Source of the DNA: Siphonodentalium dalli
Taxonomy: Eukaryota; Mollusca; Scaphopoda; Gadilida; Siphonodentaliidae
Direction of reading: 5' to 3'
Length of the DNA stretch: 64,000 bases
NCBI GenBank assembly: GCA_032622095.1
Contig: CP136063.1
Span: forward strand, 180,831,956 to 180,895,955
Below, in pieces: positions 61,361 through 64,000 of the stretch (position 1 is the first letter of the stretch; each line of letters opens with the position of its first letter). The notes under the pieces are model-generated. The model did not search any database and was not told where the DNA came from. It saw nothing but the letters and a program-made list of their open reading frames with translations. The position numbers and the translations under genes were made by a program.

Positions 61361-61984
61361 GTTATTTAGGGTTCTCTGTTGCCAACAAGAGTCGCTGTAG
61401 CTGCCCAACATGTATTAGTCTTCTGGTGTAATTACATACATTGGCTTATGGTGATATTGTAGGTTATCAGGTCAATCCAGTTCTTTGATTGAGGTGCATA
61501 GAGGTGTTTATTTTTCCTCGTGGCCTCCTCCTGCCAGAAAATTCTATATTATACCATATAGTTCAGTGGGCAAGATGACTTTGACGGAGATACAATATTT
61601 TCCAAAAAAGTAAAATATATATCTCCTAGAAGTATCTTGCCCACTGAACTCTGAGCTCCCTCCCAGAGCTTCGCACCCACCCCACTCACGAGGAATGTCC
61701 TAATGGGGGAAGAGCGATCTGGCAACAGAGCTTATATGGACATTTGAAGATGACGTCATCAGAGGTTACAGGTCAGGAAACAGGATAAAATGTACCATAG
61801 AATTTTCATACCGGGTTTGTTAACCCTTCCTTGTTAATATTTTGGGAATATACCATATAGTTCAGTGGGCAAGATACTTCTAGGAGATATATATTTTACT
61901 TTTTTGGAAAATATTGTATTTATACCGAATATCACCGAAAGGGATATACAAGTCGCTAATCAATAAAGTCATTTGTATATCTCT

Positions 61985-62076
61985 GGAAATATTGTATTAT
62001 TCCCGACAATTGCGCTCTGCCGGGATGAACGTAAATTACGTCGTGCCCGTTTTAGCAGGCTGCCGGGTTTAAAGAG
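61985..62076 (-). mobile_element. Isolated piggyBac-type terminal repeat
   Basis: On the minus strand, TTAA (62077-62080) is followed by CTCTTTAAACCCGGCAGCC, then GGGCACGACGTAATTTACGT and CCCGGCAGAGCGC. This matches, in order and spacing, the left end of the piggyBac element at 62496. It is the end of a related element facing the other way; its other end was not found. Confidence 0.55.
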
Positions 62077-62084
62077 TTAAGGTG

Positions 62085-62470
62085 ATATTATTGTTCCCCA
62101 AAAATTTGTAGGACTATTGTAATCAGCAACATCCGTCCATCATTCCACAGTCTGCCCGATTCCTTGTCCGGATCTTAACTCCAGTTCCAATTATCCGAAT
62201 GAATAGAAACTTTTTGAGGTCCAGTTTGAATATGGTTCTGATCTGCTTATTTTTGTTGGATTTATGTCTCTTTTTCACTTAGAAATTACGATTTTCAAAA
62301 TCATGTCTGGATCATAACTCCGGTTAATTTTTTACGATTGGAACGAAACTTGGTATGAGTAATAAACATCACATTATTGAGATCAAGTTTGAATATGGTT
62401 CCGGTCGGATGATTTTTGTTGGAGTTATCGCATTTTTCGACTAAAATATCAACTGATCAAATGGAACATG
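62085..62470 (+). repeat. Tandem-repeat element with CATAACTCC motif
   Basis: GGATCTTAACTCCAGTT and GGATCATAACTCCGGTT occur near 62169 and 62309, with TTGAATATGGTTC in both units and a TTTTTCACTTAGAAA-like phrase. It resembles the 56505-57485 family and lies between two piggyBac ends. Confidence 0.5.
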
Positions 62471-62511
62471 ATGTGTGGAATATCAATCACATTAACTCTT
62501 TCACCCCCGCT

Positions 62512-62570
62512 GCCCGCTATAGCGGGCACGACGTCATTTACGTTCAACCCCGCTGCCCGCTATAGCGGGC
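62512..62570. promoter_or_regulatory. Two identical 16-bp palindromes in the piggyBac end
   Basis: GCCCGCTATAGCGGGC occurs at 62512-62527 and again at 62555-62570, each preceded by CCCCGCT. The spacing is 43 bp, about four DNA turns. They probably serve as transposase binding sites (inference), although hairpin formation is also possible. Confidence 0.5.
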
Positions 62571-62579
62571 AGAAGCGTT

Positions 62580-63249
62580 CGATTTTTGTATCTGTTTTTT
62601 AAACGTACTGTGTCATGACTACAGGTAAATTTGATAGCTCCCGTATGTTATATGGGATACCTCTATGTGTCCCTGTCATAGGCAACTAAAATATTGGATC
62701 TGAATGTCATTAGCAGAGGGATTATGTTGGATCAACACAACAATGGAATTTGTTTTAAACGATCCCACAGCATTTTGCATGCGCCTGAGCGTCCGGTCCG
62801 ATCGCTGGCAACATATTTCGTATCTGGCGCAGGGATCCCAAACACTGTGTCACTAAGTCCCCCCCCCCCCCCAAATAAGCCTATGATTCTTATATACGCA
62901 ACATGATAACACTAATACAGCATCTAGCCAGGCAAATGTGAAATGTATAAATTAAGCTAGGTATATAATTATGACGCACATGTGGACTAAGTACTACGGT
63001 ACTTCTCTGTTCTAAAATGTGTTCTATTTATACAGAAAACATATTTCCATATATAACATTATTTAATAGCAATAGATGACAAACTAACGGAGGACATACG
63101 TAGATTTATGGACCCAATATATAAACTTCAATTGAGAATGCAATATCGTCATTTCTATATATAGAAAAATAAATCAATACCGATAACTCATACCGAGCAT
63201 GCGTACTCGCTGTCGTTTGGTATTTCCTGTTTGACAATGTTGAAAAAAT
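62580..63249. other. piggyBac leader, non-coding
   Basis: AT-rich leader between the terminal region and the transposase start. It contains a C tract near 62860-62872, and no ORF of note was recognised. The promoter was not located. Confidence 0.35.
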
Positions 63250-64000
63250 ATGTCAGAAAATGAATTTTCAGATGAAGAATTCTATGAGAATCTTGGCACG
63301 GATTTTTTCGATAACTTTGTGGTAGATAAACCTATTCAAACGGATGGAGGACGTGTTGCTTTCGACGAACTGACCGAAAGTGAAACCGACGACGATGAAG
63401 ATGAATTTGAAAAAGAAACTCAGTCGTCAGCATCGGAATGCGGAAGTAAAAATGAAAGTGTAGTTTCTGACAGTGATGTTGATGATGACCTGCCACTTTC
63501 TTTCTTCACGGGAGATCTCCACTTTGATTGGAAAAACATCTATTCAGTGGTATGTAGACCAAAAGAATATAGGCCTTCGCATCCACCTGGACCTACTTGT
63601 GATACCACACAGTTTCCTTCTCGACGTGTGCATCATGAATGCATTGGCAATCACTCATTGAATCAGAATGAGATAAATGATAATTGTGGCAGTGAACCTG
63701 ATGTTGACATCGATGCTGATATCAGTGATGACTCCGGGATTCGTTTTGCGATTGACTATTTCAGTTTATTTTATTCTGAAGAACTGTTCCAAATTATTGT
63801 GAAATATACCAACGAAAACGCAAAATCGAAACGCTTGTTGGACCCAAGTAACAACAAGGGGGAGTGGCGGGACGTTACGATTGAAGAATTGAAGGCATTT
63901 TATGGAGTTGTTATAATGACTGACATGTCCATGTCACGAGACGAATTTTTCTGAACAGATAACAAAAGGAATTTCATGCTCGGTTCTAACATTGGAGCAG
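63250..64000 (+). pseudogene. piggyBac transposase (PGBD-like), N-terminal part, one premature stop, runs off window
   Basis: Transposase of the TTAA-specific piggyBac family, acting in the nucleus on its own ends. The frame begins MSENEFSDEEFYENLG, followed by a long acidic region (Asp/Glu/Ser rich, residues ~40-85). It enters the conserved domain with AIDYFSLFYSEELFQIIVKY, WRDVTIEELKAFYGVVI and DMSMSRDEFF. TGA at 63952-63954 falls where the family has Trp, and the same frame continues TDNKRNFMLGSNIG to the edge. A single G-to-A change (TGG to TGA) would explain it. The catalytic DDD residues lie beyond the window. Whether the rest is intact cannot be seen. Confidence 0.75.

Larger units (their letters stand above)
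59092..61875. mobile_element. 2.8 kb structure with ~165 bp terminal inverted repeats
   Basis: The left arm 59092-59258 (ATCTTGCCCACTGAACTATA, AACAAGGAAGGGTTAACAAA, TGATGACGTCATCT, TCTGTTGCCAGATCGCTCT) is mirrored almost exactly at 61709-61875. A further inverted copy of part of the end (TATATATCTCCTAGAAGTAT, GCCCACTGAACT) sits at about 61591-61650 against 61861-61921. The interior includes a doubled TATCACGAAATT-GGTGAC segment (59612 and 59999) and a GC-richer core at 60350-61360. No transposase was recognised; the class is unknown. Confidence 0.6.
62496..64000 (+). mobile_element. piggyBac-type transposon, left end to window edge
   Basis: TTAA at 62492-62495 is followed by CTCTTTCACCCCCGCTGCCC. 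The subterminal region has two perfect palindromes and about 680 bp of leader before the transposase ORF at 63250. The TTAA target and C-rich start are diagnostic of piggyBac. The right end lies beyond the window. Confidence 0.7.

Overview
This window looks like a stretch of an animal nuclear genome, most probably a mollusc and perhaps a bivalve. It is AT-rich, its one clear host gene has many introns, and most of the rest is DNA transposons, foldback elements and roughly 150-170 bp tandem repeats. The main array resembles the bivalve 'pearl'-type repeats in its 165 bp unit and overall design. The species assignment is inference from repeat style. There is no bacterial gene layout.

The one confident host gene is HEATR1 (UTP10), a nucleolar HEAT-repeat protein of the U3 processome. 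Its first 13 coding exons lie on the + strand from 31178 to 58033 and encode about 672 residues. The reading phase holds across every junction and each intron begins GT and ends AG. The remaining two thirds or so of the protein was not found and should lie beyond the right edge, unless the gene is broken. Its introns hold hAT-like, piggyBac-like, pogo-like and foldback elements plus tandem arrays.

Layout. 1-900: minus-strand pseudogene of a lineage-expanded uncharacterised protein family. 1.9-3.2 kb: small tandem-repeat element and a hairpin. 3.7-8.5 kb and 12.4-15.3 kb: two large 165 bp-unit arrays, both invaded by hAT-like elements with exact 8-bp target duplications; in the first array the insertion and its flanks are tandemly duplicated (1252 bp unit). 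15.4-19.1 kb: inverted-repeat elements and a 2.7 kb hAT-like element with nested inserts. 22.5-26.8 kb: a possible small minus-strand exon, a LINE fragment, and an insertion with G-rich ends that splits an open frame. 27.3-30.3 kb: two long inverted-repeat elements; the second has ends made of 19-20 bp subrepeats, an 8-bp target duplication and a small Cys-rich ORF with a TATA-like box. 31.2-58.0 kb: HEATR1. 59-62 kb: a 2.8 kb inverted-repeat structure with a GC-richer core. 62.5-64 kb: the left end of a piggyBac-type transposon whose transposase has one premature stop.

The most unusual items are: (i) a family of paired 60-70 bp hairpins in which one pair is an exact inverted copy; (ii) the subrepeat-ended element with the Cys-rich ORF; (iii) a terminal-inverted-repeat element carrying a shared ORF of unknown function in two copies, one of them split by a pogo-like element; (iv) several repeat families sharing the design of a short terminal palindrome plus nucleosome-sized tandem units. 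No new defence or metabolic system was recognised.
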